Part shown: positions 26,357-34,677 of the stretch, in pieces | Layout of the letters: each line of letters begins with the position of its first letter | Position numbering within the stretch: the stretch's first letter is position 1 | Assembly (NCBI GenBank): GCA_963661535.1 | Contig: CAVLCC010000018.1 | Location: 1-37,030, forward strand | Source of the DNA: CAVLCC01 sp963661535 | GTDB taxonomy: Bacteria; Actinomycetota; Coriobacteriia; Coriobacteriales; CADBOM01 | Direction of reading: 5' to 3' | DNA: 37,030 nt | Notes under the pieces: model-generated | What the model saw: the letters and a program-made list of their open reading frames with translations, nothing else | Database searches by the model: none | Told to the model about the DNA's origin: nothing | Translations under genes and position numbers: made by a program

Positions 26357-27030
26357 CTTAACCTCACTTCCATAGCATTCTGAATCTGCCCGCAGTGTTC
26401 CATTTGGCGAGAGCGAATAGACCTTGCGAATTCTTGTGCGATTCCGAGCATGCAGGCATTCAGCGTTTCCCTGCCAGCTTGTATGAATTCAGTTTCTGGC
26501 AAATGGTGTGCAAAATGATTTTTTGGCTCACACGAAATGTAAATGAACCGCGGAAAAGGCTCTTTCTGTTCTTTCGCTTCCGAAACGAGTATGTCAATGT
26601 CTTTATATAAGCAGCAATCTTCGCTTACGGGGTTATCGGAAATCACGATGCAGACAGGTCTGGCGTGAACACGCCCGTTCCGACTGAGTATCGCTGAATA
26701 ATCCATCAGGTTCCTAAGTATCTGTACCACCGCATTGGGAAGCTGCCAGCTTCCGCCATAGCGCAAGTCATTCAAAGCAAAAGTGCTTGCCTTTTCAAAA
26801 CCTCCAAGAAATTCAAGTTCATCATATGATTCATATACGCAAACTTCCACAAGGTCATCGACGTCTTTCGATGCGCCGATGCACCTGAAGAACGTGTTGA
26901 CCGCGATTTCCACCCTCTCGGGCGGAAATCCCCCCATAGTTCCGCTCGAATCGATAACAAGACATACCAGGAGCAGAGGACTTGCCTCCGGAATAACGTC
27001 TCCATATATATTTCGCTGGAATAACTCCAC
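26353..27030 (-). CDS. vWA-domain protein (TerY-like)
   Basis: 225 aa, essentially one von Willebrand A domain. The MIDAS is D27-x-S29-x-T31 in LVIDSSGTMGG, with Thr in place of the usual second Ser; further conserved points are the RYGGSWQLPNAV stretch and CIVISDNPVSED. No signal peptide or membrane segment, so cytosolic, like TerY of tellurite-type stress clusters. I place the start at GTG 27030, whose G is shared with the TAG stop of the previous gene; a longer frame to 27090 would overlap that gene by 60 bases and has no ribosome site. vWA/AAA+ pairs in bacteria usually act together in assembly or remodelling of protein complexes; that is the expected link to the ClpB-like protein. Confidence 0.88.
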   Translation of the reverse strand: MELFQRNIYGDVIPEASPLLLVCLVIDSSGTMGGFPPERVEIAVNTFFRCIGASKDVDDLVEVCVYESYDELEFLGGFEKASTFALNDLRYGGSWQLPNAVVQILRNLMDYSAILSRNGRVHARPVCIVISDNPVSEDCCLYKDIDILVSEAKEQKEPFPRFIYISCEPKNHFAHHLPETEFIQAGRETLNACMLGIAQEFARSIRSRQMEHCGQIQNAMEVRLS

Positions 27031-28481
27031 TAGACAACACCCCCAACCAGTGCTCCGCACAAAATCGTTATGATGGAAACACAAATGCATGACAACGCGT
27101 AATGATGTGCTTTATAACCAGATGCCCTACGCGATTTTCCCAAAATACAATTGCATGAAACTGTACCCATAAGCGCGCCGATAAGTGCCCCAGGAACGCT
27201 AAGCGAGATAGCTTCAAATCCAAGAGAATGAGTGATTGTGCACAGGCAAAAACCCAAGGAATACAGCCCTGTCGTCCTCCAAAAAACACGCGGGCTTGAC
27301 ATAGCTTCTGAGCCCGCAATGTCCGACGGGTATCGACTGCAAAGCATTCTCCGATAATGGGGCATTGTTACTGGGTCAGTTGATTTGCTGAAAAGGGCAT
27401 GCAATTTTTCTTCTGCCCCATTAAGCGCGCGGGCTAGACGAGTCCATATACCCCTAGATTTTCTTTCTAAGAGCGCATACCAATCTCGCTCTGATGGTCT
27501 TGCCTGAATCGTCTGTGTTTTTCCAAAACATCGATCGTAAAGCACGCCTAATCCGTTAAAGCGCAACCAAAACAGTCTGTAGTTTGGAACGCCCAATGTA
27601 CACGAAAAAAGGGACGTCTTCGGTAAAACGCCCAGAATAGAAGGGAGCACCCGAGGTTGCGAAGAAGAAACGCTCGAGCGCCCCAGGGACACATTTTGTT
27701 TTCCGTTAACAATGCAAGACATAGGGTGTTTGCCGTCATTTAACAGGGAAAAAATTATGACACCCAGCGCAAACAAATCCGTATCGTGATTAAATGCAGA
27801 ACAAGATTCCATTATGGACAAAAGAGAATCCTCTGCATTTATAGCCTGGTCAGATATACTCCGTAAACCATTCCCTCCTTGCAACCTTTGATGTATTTCG
27901 GGTGCAAGGTATTCGGAAACGCCTTGTGTGCAAGGAAAAACTATTCTAGGCTCTACAAGAAATTGGACATCTATACCCGGGTTCAAAAATACACGGCAGG
28001 AGGCCCTGTCAACGAATACAGAGGATAATGTCAGATTTCCAAAGACGAAGCCATGTTGATGAAATTCGAAAAGGGCAATGCAAAGGTTTTTTGCAATGCA
28101 AATCCTCCTTTCAAAAGAAGATGGTTCATTGGCAAACATCAGAGACGAAAGAGGGATCATGCCTGCCGCCCTAGTTGCAATGTATCCAACAACTGTGCCA
28201 TGAGCATTGATGATAATATCTACGGGCCAAGAAAAATGGGCAGAAGCATACAGACCGATATCGCAAGCGACCATGCAGCCGATTTTTTGCCTTGTTTCCC
28301 TTGGCAAATTTTCCGTAAAGATATGCGCAGAATATCCAGGCCAATTTTCAATGGGATAGACGCGACGATCATCGTCCTCCCTGGATTCTCTGCTTTCGAG
28401 AACCAACCTGTAACCTGCAGGCAACAAGTTGGTCCCCTCAGTCGAAGTCAACGTTCGTTCATCATTTCTTACCCAAGACAT
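27030..28481 (-). CDS. membrane-anchored pseudokinase
   Basis: About 483 aa. Residues up to about 270 follow the protein-kinase-like COG4248 pattern, but key residues are replaced: the catalytic loop reads HGFVFGNLTLSSVF (no HRD/HGD Asp), the DFG position is NPG, while YLAPEIH and DTDLFALGVIIFSLL survive. Phosphotransfer is therefore unlikely. A basic region (about 320-370) and three hydrophobic segments (about 400-483) form the C-terminal membrane anchor. I use ATG 28481, just after the previous stop (TGATAATG), with GGTGG upstream; a GTG four codons earlier is possible. It may bind nucleotides or recruit the active kinase at the membrane. No family name is assured. Confidence 0.8.
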   Translation of the reverse strand: MSWVRNDERTLTSTEGTNLLPAGYRLVLESRESREDDDRRVYPIENWPGYSAHIFTENLPRETRQKIGCMVACDIGLYASAHFSWPVDIIINAHGTVVGYIATRAAGMIPLSSLMFANEPSSFERRICIAKNLCIALFEFHQHGFVFGNLTLSSVFVDRASCRVFLNPGIDVQFLVEPRIVFPCTQGVSEYLAPEIHQRLQGGNGLRSISDQAINAEDSLLSIMESCSAFNHDTDLFALGVIIFSLLNDGKHPMSCIVNGKQNVSLGRSSVSSSQPRVLPSILGVLPKTSLFSCTLGVPNYRLFWLRFNGLGVLYDRCFGKTQTIQARPSERDWYALLERKSRGIWTRLARALNGAEEKLHALFSKSTDPVTMPHYRRMLCSRYPSDIAGSEAMSSPRVFWRTTGLYSLGFCLCTITHSLGFEAISLSVPGALIGALMGTVSCNCILGKSRRASGYKAHHYALSCICVSIITILCGALVGGVV

Positions 28482-28483
28482 TA

Positions 28484-29938
28484 TCAATCCCACCAGTCAG
28501 ATTGCACTGTATCTTGCTGCCCTGTCTCATCAGATTCTCTAATCGCCTCCGCTTCAACCCCCTCTTCGACAAGCTCCGCATCGAAAGATTCGCTTAAATC
28601 ATTCTCATGAAAAACATGCTTTAACTCATTGTCGTTACCACTAATGTCCTCTATCGGGTCATCGACAGAAACCGCATCAAGCGTCTCGCCGGCTTCACCT
28701 TCTTGCTGATTGCTTGCTTCTTTATCTTTTTCGGCGCTTTCGCTCAAAGAATCTGCTTTCTGTTCAGCTACCGCATCGCCCGTCTGCTCTTGAGTCTGCT
28801 CTTGAGTTATCGATTCCTTCCCACCAAAAAGTTTAGATTGCAAAAAATCTCTAAGGCGATTGCTCTTCATTTGCGCTTGAGACGCGTCCTTTTCTTGGCT
28901 GAAGACCACTCCAGCGTCCTCCTTTGGAGCAAACTCCCTTGTTTCTTTTAAGAATTCGTCAATCTCGGCCTTTGCGGCTTGAATTTCCTCTTCATACAAG
29001 CGCCTTGCTTCGCAAACGGAATGTCGCATATCATCAAGGACGAATGTTTGCTCCTCACGCAAGCTCCGCTCTGCGAGTTCGGTACGTGCTTTTGCCAATT
29101 GAAGCTCGGCGGCTTCAACAGCCGCTTTTGCGCCAGCGAGCTCAAGCCTTTTTGCTTCCGTCAAAGCCTGAACGCGATGCAGTTCTTCTTGCGCCATGCG
29201 AGTTCGATTTATTGATTCCTGCTGCTCTATATGCATTGCAGACTCACGCGCTTTTGCATCATTTTCAGCGGTTCGGATTTCTTCTTGGCTCCTACTATGT
29301 TGTTGCTTTGCCGTTAATCTTTCAAGACGCTCTAAATCCTTCATTAAGCGCTCGTTATCCCTTGCTTCTTGTCGCAGGGCCTCCCGTCTCTGTCTTCTAT
29401 ATCGAGCAACAGCAAGCTCGTCTTGAACAAACTTACAGTTTTCTCTAATTTCTGATTCTCTTTGCTCACGGGCTGTATATACAGCACTATAGGCAGCCTC
29501 GTTGGCTTCTTTTACGTCTGACACACGCTTAGCAATTATCTCAAATCGTTCAAGCTGAATATTTGCCATGACTTGCATCTCATCAAGATATTTCTTGACA
29601 AGAGGCATGGCGGCGGCATCATAAGCACCGCTGTGGTATTTTTCTTCCAGCTTAGCCATGGTCTCTGCAAGCATTCCTGTTAGGACGCCAGGCTCAGTAT
29701 GGTTAGCCTTTAAATCAGCGTTTTCGAACGCATTAGCGCCAATCAATTCTTCTAAGCCAATTTTTTCAAGCGTTGGAGAGCCTTGAATGTTTTTTGCGCC
29801 GAACTCGAGATTCCTTAATTTAAAACCTTGTGGAGGTTGACCAGCACGCAGCGAATCGCCTTTTGTCCATTCTGGATGCAGCCCTCTCTGCTTTTTCTTT
29901 GCGCCTAAGTCGCTATCTATTATTTGCTGTTCATTCAT
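28484..29938 (-). CDS. long coiled-coil protein with acidic tail
   Basis: About 484 aa, no recognised family. The N-terminal about 70 residues are mixed; residues about 75-330 are almost all heptad-type helix, rich in Ala, Glu, Arg and Gln (for example AKMRxxE-type runs), a long rod. Residues about 340-480 are low-complexity, with many Glu, Asp, Ser and Gln, including direct repeats of EQTQEQT and AESxE strings. ATG 29938 is preferred to TTG 29944. It begins six bases after the previous stop and overlaps the pseudokinase region by a few bases. It probably acts as a scaffold. No membrane segment. Confidence 0.8.
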   Translation of the reverse strand: MNEQQIIDSDLGAKKKQRGLHPEWTKGDSLRAGQPPQGFKLRNLEFGAKNIQGSPTLEKIGLEELIGANAFENADLKANHTEPGVLTGMLAETMAKLEEKYHSGAYDAAAMPLVKKYLDEMQVMANIQLERFEIIAKRVSDVKEANEAAYSAVYTAREQRESEIRENCKFVQDELAVARYRRQRREALRQEARDNERLMKDLERLERLTAKQQHSRSQEEIRTAENDAKARESAMHIEQQESINRTRMAQEELHRVQALTEAKRLELAGAKAAVEAAELQLAKARTELAERSLREEQTFVLDDMRHSVCEARRLYEEEIQAAKAEIDEFLKETREFAPKEDAGVVFSQEKDASQAQMKSNRLRDFLQSKLFGGKESITQEQTQEQTGDAVAEQKADSLSESAEKDKEASNQQEGEAGETLDAVSVDDPIEDISGNDNELKHVFHENDLSESFDAELVEEGVEAEAIRESDETGQQDTVQSDWWD

Positions 29939-29950
29939 TGCCAATCACCA

Positions 29951-30700
29951 TTACTCATTTTCATTTGTATCTTCACGAGCGTGGCTGCCAAAGATTCGCT
30001 CGTGTTCTTCGCTGGGCGCACTGCTAAGAGCAGAGTCATTTATCATATCAGGGGTTATCTTTATGTAATTGGAAGCTCCATAAGCATAAACTGAAAGCCT
30101 CCAGAGATAATCAGCTCTTACAAGCTGTTCGCGGCTACGTGCAGTCTCCTCAGCTTTTCGCAGTGTATAGTGATAGGGAATAGCCTCTAACCTGACAGAG
30201 GAGAGTTCTGCATTTATGGCAGCACTTTCATTCTCGTATTTTTCCAATATAGGTTTTTCGCGATTTTGCTGTCGTCTATTTGATAAATGCTCGCTTACAT
30301 AGTCATCACCATCATAATGGCGACCACGAACAAAATCGAGCGCCTCATCCCTTCGAAGAGCTGCATCTCGAAGCTTTTCATTTAAGGCTTCGGTCTTGCA
30401 CTCCACCTGTTCAATATAGGCCCGCGCCTCAAATGATTCCTCATTGCAATTTATCCATTCGAGCTCAATTCGCTGATTCGCAGATTGAACAAGAGTTTCG
30501 CAATACGGCGATACTATTTCCCCGTATTCGTTAACCGAGACGAGCCTATGACGCGCATCTTTCTTTCCGCGGCGAAAAAGCATTACACGCTCTTTCTCGG
30601 AAAGACCCGAAGGCCATGCAAGGGAAACCTTAAGACCCTCGAGGTCTATAACGGAATTCTGTACGCCTTCAACTTTGCTTCTTTGCCTAACAACCGCCAT
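29951..30700 (-). CDS. charged helical protein, function unknown
   Basis: 249 aa, soluble, no signal peptide. The first about 70 residues (VEGVQNSVIDLEGLKVSLAW and beyond) look beta-rich; residues about 85-200 are helical and highly charged (RDAALRRDEALDFVRGRHYD). The last about 45 residues contain a conserved-looking YLWRLSVYAYGASNYI stretch and an acidic end. ATG with a weak GGAT. Second gene after the OmpA-type lipoprotein, 11 bases away. It matches no family I know. With the long coiled-coil gene after it, it is probably a structural or adaptor part of the same complex. Confidence 0.75.
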   Translation of the reverse strand: MAVVRQRSKVEGVQNSVIDLEGLKVSLAWPSGLSEKERVMLFRRGKKDARHRLVSVNEYGEIVSPYCETLVQSANQRIELEWINCNEESFEARAYIEQVECKTEALNEKLRDAALRRDEALDFVRGRHYDGDDYVSEHLSNRRQQNREKPILEKYENESAAINAELSSVRLEAIPYHYTLRKAEETARSREQLVRADYLWRLSVYAYGASNYIKITPDMINDSALSSAPSEEHERIFGSHAREDTNENE

Positions 30701-30711
30701 AGCTAATCCAA

Positions 30712-31911
30712 CTATTCAAACTCAAACTGAACACAGCGGTTTTTTTGATCAATTTCGTTACTTCCTTCGCCTTCATAAGGCCCCCAGCCGCCTCCGAAGG
30801 TTGAGATCTTCTCGGCAGGACACCCCATTTCAACAAGAACATCTTTTAACGCTTCCGCTCTCGCGAGAGACAAGGCTTCACAGCCTTGCGAAGTGTTGTA
30901 ATGCGCCGTGTATCCGGTAATTTCAACCTTTAAATTGCTTGACTTAATAGAGTTCGCAATCGCAATAACTTGCTCATCGTTTTTCGGGTCTGCCCCTGCA
31001 AGAAATGTTGCTTCGTCTGGATTAAAGAGAATATCGGCAGAGATTTCAGCTACATCACCAGCACCATATTTTGCCTTTGCCGGCATATCAACAAGAGACA
31101 CTTTCGGCAAATCAGCGCTCTCTGCTTTGGTGCCATTTGGCGAAGAACTTGCATCTTCCTTAACAGCGTCTTTGAACTCAATATTCCCTACACCAGCGGC
31201 CTTGAGCAAAGTTTCATAGAAATTTTTAAGTTTGTCACAGAGATCCTCAGTTGGAAATTCCTCCTGCGGCTCAGCTGTACTATCGAACTCAAACCACACT
31301 ATCTTTGAAACATTGTCGAGTTTTGGCAATTGCCCAGATTTCTCAACCCATGACTCATAATTAGCCAAATCGACGTTAATAAGCCCCGTAGATGCAAAGT
31401 CGATTGTGCCGGTTGTTGAAAGCCCCGTGCCGGCAATAACAATAACATTATTTAATGATTGATCAGCAGCTTGTTCTAGGCATTTGTCAGCTTCTGAGAT
31501 AGCGCTTAGAAGGTCAACTTCATCCTTTTTTGCATCTATCGCCTCTAACTCGCCCATTTTTTCCGAAACAAATTTGTCATTTTCTCTCTTAATGTTTGTA
31601 TCATTGTTTTGTTCGGTTGCCGTTTGCTCTTTATAGGTAACCACTGGATCACCATCAAGTCGAACGAAACCTAAATAGCCATTTGCTTCTTTCGTGCCGC
31701 GAACATATTGCTCCACCCCCGAAGTAGAAGCCTGCGAATTCGCGTGGTTAGAATAAATAACTACACAGTTCATCTTCCCCGCTGACGCATCAGAATATGA
31801 CTTTGAATTGGAATTCGTATTTTCAATGGGCTCATTACCGCATCCGACAAGAGAAAAGGCCAGACAACAAGATGCGGTTAAGACAATTAGCAAATGCAAA
31901 GCTCTCTTCAT
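30712..31911 (-). CDS. OmpA-domain lipoprotein
   Basis: 399 aa. Type II signal peptide: MKRALHLL, hydrophobic stretch, lipobox SLVGC near residue 24. Residues about 45-260 form a vWA-like or Rossmann-like domain (MNCVVIYSNHANSQ, VIVIAGTGLSTTG). The C-terminal about 110 residues are an OmpA/MotB-type peptidoglycan-binding domain: ISADILFNPDEATF, ANSIKSSNLKVEITGYTAHY, then SLARAEALKDVLVEMG and a typical end NRCVQFEFE. It should sit on the outer face of the cytoplasmic membrane and hold cell wall. ATG with GAGAGG upstream, two bases after the first gene. OmpA-domain proteins in a Gram-positive-type operon with a Clp ATPase recall the TagL/TssL parts of type VI secretion. Confidence 0.88.
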   Translation of the reverse strand: MKRALHLLIVLTASCCLAFSLVGCGNEPIENTNSNSKSYSDASAGKMNCVVIYSNHANSQASTSGVEQYVRGTKEANGYLGFVRLDGDPVVTYKEQTATEQNNDTNIKRENDKFVSEKMGELEAIDAKKDEVDLLSAISEADKCLEQAADQSLNNVIVIAGTGLSTTGTIDFASTGLINVDLANYESWVEKSGQLPKLDNVSKIVWFEFDSTAEPQEEFPTEDLCDKLKNFYETLLKAAGVGNIEFKDAVKEDASSSPNGTKAESADLPKVSLVDMPAKAKYGAGDVAEISADILFNPDEATFLAGADPKNDEQVIAIANSIKSSNLKVEITGYTAHYNTSQGCEALSLARAEALKDVLVEMGCPAEKISTFGGGWGPYEGEGSNEIDQKNRCVQFEFE

Positions 31912-31913
31912 GG

Positions 31914-32747
31914 TTACCTCTCCCCATCATTAAAATAATCTTTCGTTATTGTGCGTTGGATTTCAAGAAATTCATATGCATCGGCCGGATCCACCATTCC
32001 ATTCAATTGCGAAGCCAAACTACCCAATTTGAATGCAGATTCAACGGCTCGTCTATCAAGTTCCCTCTCTTGAGCCTCGTACTCTCGTTCTTTGTCAATA
32101 TTATTTGAATGCTCAAAAAATACTCTGTTATACAAAGCGCGGTCCGCCGGTAAGGCCGCCATGCTTTCACGGTAAACTGCTTCAGAAACAGCATCTCCGC
32201 TGTAATAAGAATATAGGGCGCTGACAAAAGTACTGAGCGCCATTACAAGCGTCATAACGAACACTTTTGAAATCTGAATAAAATAATCGTTTGCGGCTAA
32301 ATACGAAAAGAAGCTATTCATTACAGTGCCGACACTTGCCTCAAGCTCTGCCGAAAGTCTGAAAATAGTAAGCGCGACCAATGCAATGATAAGAACGACT
32401 ACCGCCACGATTGCCGAAACTAAACTCGAACTCTCTCTGAAAGACTTATAATCTCTGAGCTTTTTGCCAAACGTAAAGCCTATGAATAGGTACAAAAGAA
32501 CTAGCGCTCCCGCGACAATCCAGCCATAAAAACTCAAGAACGAACCCGAAGCATTGTCAAACGCAATATCAACAGTGTCGTGAAGAAAGTACAAATCTGC
32601 AAAAAAGCCCAAAACGACTGCAATAAGGAGACGCTTAGTCCAAGGCTTCCCGCTTTTGGCGGCATTATGCATATCCGCAAGATATGTATCACCCGGAAAA
32701 GCTTGCTTCTCTTCTGGATTAAGTAGTTTATCTAAAAATTTGGGCAC
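31914..32747 (-). CDS. membrane protein, first gene of the 13-gene operon
   Basis: 277 aa. About four transmembrane segments: about 40-60 (LLIAVVLGFFADLYFL), 72-98, 108-135 and 158-185. The N-terminal 35 residues and the C-terminal about 90 residues are cytosolic and charged; the latter is helical (EYEAQERELDRRAVESAFKL). GTG start at 32747 with GGAGG six bases upstream. It is separated by two bases from the lipoprotein gene and is likely its membrane partner. Family unknown. Promoter and palindromic sites lie upstream at 32760-32990. Confidence 0.8.
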   Translation of the reverse strand: MPKFLDKLLNPEEKQAFPGDTYLADMHNAAKSGKPWTKRLLIAVVLGFFADLYFLHDTVDIAFDNASGSFLSFYGWIVAGALVLLYLFIGFTFGKKLRDYKSFRESSSLVSAIVAVVVLIIALVALTIFRLSAELEASVGTVMNSFFSYLAANDYFIQISKVFVMTLVMALSTFVSALYSYYSGDAVSEAVYRESMAALPADRALYNRVFFEHSNNIDKEREYEAQERELDRRAVESAFKLGSLASQLNGMVDPADAYEFLEIQRTITKDYFNDGER

Positions 32748-32811
32748 CGATCCTCCACACAGCCAATCCGCTTATCTTTTTGTCTATTTCTAAACCGAAT
32801 ATCAAGGCTTC

Positions 32812-32984
32812 AAAAAGTACACGTTTTGATACAGGGAGAATTTGTACAAATTTGTACGAGTTAGATGCCTGTTTATGTGCTTTATAGCTTAATTTTTGCC
32901 GCATAGCACAATTTTTTGCCATATATGTGTTGATTATGTGTAAAATAACTCCACATAAAAGCGATATCAAAACGTGTACATTTT
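32812..32984. promoter_or_regulatory. inverted and direct repeats upstream of the 13-gene operon
   Basis: An inverted repeat of 21 bp (19 matches; 15-bp perfect core GTACACGTTTTGATA) lies at 32812-32832 and 32964-32984. Between its arms are AATTTGTAC twice with a 10-bp period (32839, 32849), containing the palindrome TTTGTACAAA, and the pair ATAGCTTAATTTTTGCC (32884) and ATAGCACAATTTTTTGCC (32903). The whole 290-bp gap from 32748 to 33037 holds no gene. Several GTAC-centred sites in the promoter region suggest a dedicated repressor or activator that is not encoded in the operon itself. I cannot fix -35/-10 boxes. Confidence 0.65.
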
Positions 32985-32988
32985 GAGA

Positions 32989-33033
32989 GCGTCAAATTGC
33001 CCTCTTGAACTGGGATTTTCCAGATTTTGACGC
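32989..33033. repeat. imperfect hairpin next to the recombinase stop
   Basis: GCGTCAAA (32989-32996) and TTTGACGC (33026-33033) are perfect 8-bp arms; inside them CTGG-gatttt-CCAG (33011-33024) makes a second stem. A third GCGTCA occurs at 33044. It may be the recombinase's terminator or a recombination end; no T-run is present, so the latter is as likely. Confidence 0.45.
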
Positions 33034-33037
33034 ACTA

Positions 33038-33640
33038 TCAGGAAGCGTCATCTTCTTTCAACCACCGGTCGAACGTGCTGATCGAAACTTTCAACCGTGC
33101 CGCCGCTTTCGGGCGCGTTATATGCCCTTCTAGGTACGATTTCTTTGTCGCTTCGTAGTTCGCCGGGCGCTTCTTCTTCGGCTTACCGAGGCGCACACCA
33201 CGCGCCTGAGCTGCGGCTATGCCCTCCGCTTGCCGCTGCATGATGTTCTCGCGCTCAACCTGCGCCACGTAGGAGAGCAGCTGTAGCACGATGTCGTAGA
33301 TCAGCATGCTTGTCAGCCCGTCGCGGTGCTCGCGCGTGTCAAGCAGCGGCATGTCCATAACGACTATGGCAGCTTTCAGCTTCTTCGTGACGTGCCGCCA
33401 CTCTTCCAAAATCTCGTCATAATTGCGCCCGAGCCGGTCTATGCTCTTCACCACTAGCACGTCGCCCTCGCGAAGCACGCCCATCAGCCTCTTGTACTCC
33501 GGCCGCTCGAAGTCCCTCCCGCTCGCCTTGTCCGCGAACACCTGACTTGCGTCCAGCCCGAACTCGGCGAACGCGTCAAGCTGCCTGTCGAGGTTCTGAT
33601 CTTTCGCCGATACTCGCGCATACCCGTACATCTTGCCCAT
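33038..33640 (-). CDS. serine recombinase of the resolvase/invertase family
   Basis: 200 aa. N-terminal catalytic domain with the nucleophile Ser in YARVSAKDQNLDRQL (about residue 10), followed by KASGRDFERPEYKRL, VVKSIDRLGRNYDEIL (the Arg-rich active site) and QVERENIMQRQAEGI of the long E helix. The C-terminal helix-turn-helix has RPKAAARLKVSISTFDRWL. I place the start at ATG 33640, with AGGAG seven bases upstream, matching the usual MxxYGYARVS opening; a longer frame adds 48 non-family residues. Strikingly GC-rich compared with the ATPase at 34883 and the operon before it, so it arrived by transfer. No transposase accompanies it; a solitary mobile remnant or inversion enzyme. Confidence 0.94.
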   Translation of the reverse strand: MGKMYGYARVSAKDQNLDRQLDAFAEFGLDASQVFADKASGRDFERPEYKRLMGVLREGDVLVVKSIDRLGRNYDEILEEWRHVTKKLKAAIVVMDMPLLDTREHRDGLTSMLIYDIVLQLLSYVAQVERENIMQRQAEGIAAAQARGVRLGKPKKKRPANYEATKKSYLEGHITRPKAAARLKVSISTFDRWLKEDDAS

Positions 33641-33894
33641 CTGCCGTCTCCTATCAACGTGTCTCCTCCCGTCGCAAACCCAACGCCCGCCCCAACAGCA
33701 ACGCCTTATACCGAGTAATAGCTGGTGAAACGGGCTGTTCACGAGTCCCGACGGCTTGCAAAACGTAGGGTAAATAGTCGTCACAAATCGGCTCTTTGAT
33801 GCCCGATGCGCTGCTGCGTCCTCGTTTCGGGCTGCATCGAGTCACAGGTAATATGCTCGTGGCGTTGCGGCGACAAGAAGATGGGAGGACACCG

Positions 33895-34105
33895 ATGCCA
33901 GATAGAAAAGCACCTCAAGCCAATAAGAGCCAAGCTCTTTGGAAGCTCATAGCCGTCAAGGCCAGCTTGGACGGGAAATCCGAACCCGCTGCCCTGGTTA
34001 GCACACCCGAAGGCATGAAGGCTGCCCCAGCATTTGAGGCAAAGGGCAAGGTGAACGTCTTCGAGCAGTTGTCCGAGGCGAAAAAGCAGCTGCTCGTGCG
34101 TTCGC
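33895..34105 (+). pseudogene. possible truncated plus-strand gene of unknown family
   Basis: An ATG at 33895 with GGGAGG six bases upstream opens MPDRKAPQANKSQALWKLIA and reads naturally until about SEAKKQLLV; after about 34100 the same frame runs through the antisense of the AlbA_2 pseudogene. It may be a gene whose tail was replaced at the junction, or an accident. No family recognised. Confidence 0.3.
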
Positions 34106-34677
34106 CCACGTCTATCATCGAGAACATGCGCAGCAGCGTCTCGTTGCGCGGGTCCGAGCTGCCCAGTTTCCGTGCTTCCTCTATGGGCATGCGGAAGTCT
34201 CCGGGGGTTGGCGATGGTGAAAGCGTCCTCGCTCCACACGCACACCACGCCGCGCCTCTCTTGGTGGCTGGCGTTGGTCAGGCAGTTCGCAAGTGCTTCG
34301 CGCAGCGCGGCATGGGCGGGCGTGTCGTCAACTCGATGACGATGATGTCTTTGCCCTCGATGGTTTCTATGCGCGCGCATTTGTCGGTGAGGAACCTCGC
34401 GCTCAGCTTGTCCTTGCTGTTGGCGGCGCTCCAGAAGTCGTCGAGAACCTTACTCGCCTTGGGAATCCCCACAGCCTCGAACTTCTTTTCCGGTCCGACC
34501 TCTATGACGCCGAGCAGAATCACTCCGCCCGCCTCATTGGCGAAAGCAGAAACGGTCTACCACATGCTCTTCGGAAGCTCGCCCATGCCATCGCGCCCTA
34601 GGGCATTCTTCGCTTCCAGCCTGTTGTTCTCCCTGTATCTCTCGAACTCGCTGAGTTCCAACTTCGCACCCTTCGGT
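34094..34677 (-). pseudogene. AlbA_2/HATPase_c_4 (RNA-binding/ATPase-like) gene remnant
   Basis: Read on the minus strand, three frames give successive pieces of one family: LELSEFERYRENNRLEAKNA, PKSMW, a TAG stop where Glu is expected, then TVSAFANEAGGVILLGVIEV, DFWSAANSKDKLSARFLTDK and IEGKDIIVIE (AlbA_2 domain). There the gene jumps out of frame to VDDTPAHAALREALANCLTN (start of the histidine-kinase-like ATPase part), and a further frame gives MPIEEARKLGSSDPRNETLL and RMFSMIDVGERT. So there is a nonsense mutation, a deletion of about 150 or more codons and a second frameshift. GC-rich like the recombinase. The parent proteins are frequent near mobile DNA; function uncertain. Confidence 0.85.

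Noticed and set aside
26353..27090. vWA gene starting at 27090
   Set aside because: This would overlap the pseudokinase gene by 60 bases; GTG 27030 fits the TAGTG overlap and the domain edge.
18014..32747. Type VI secretion system
   Set aside because: Kinase, phosphatase, FHA, Clp-like and OmpA parts are present but no sheath, Hcp, VgrG or baseplate proteins, and the cell envelope seems to be of the Gram-positive type.
33641..33784. Longer start for the serine recombinase
   Set aside because: The added 48 residues do not fit the family and the ATG at 33640 has a good ribosome site.
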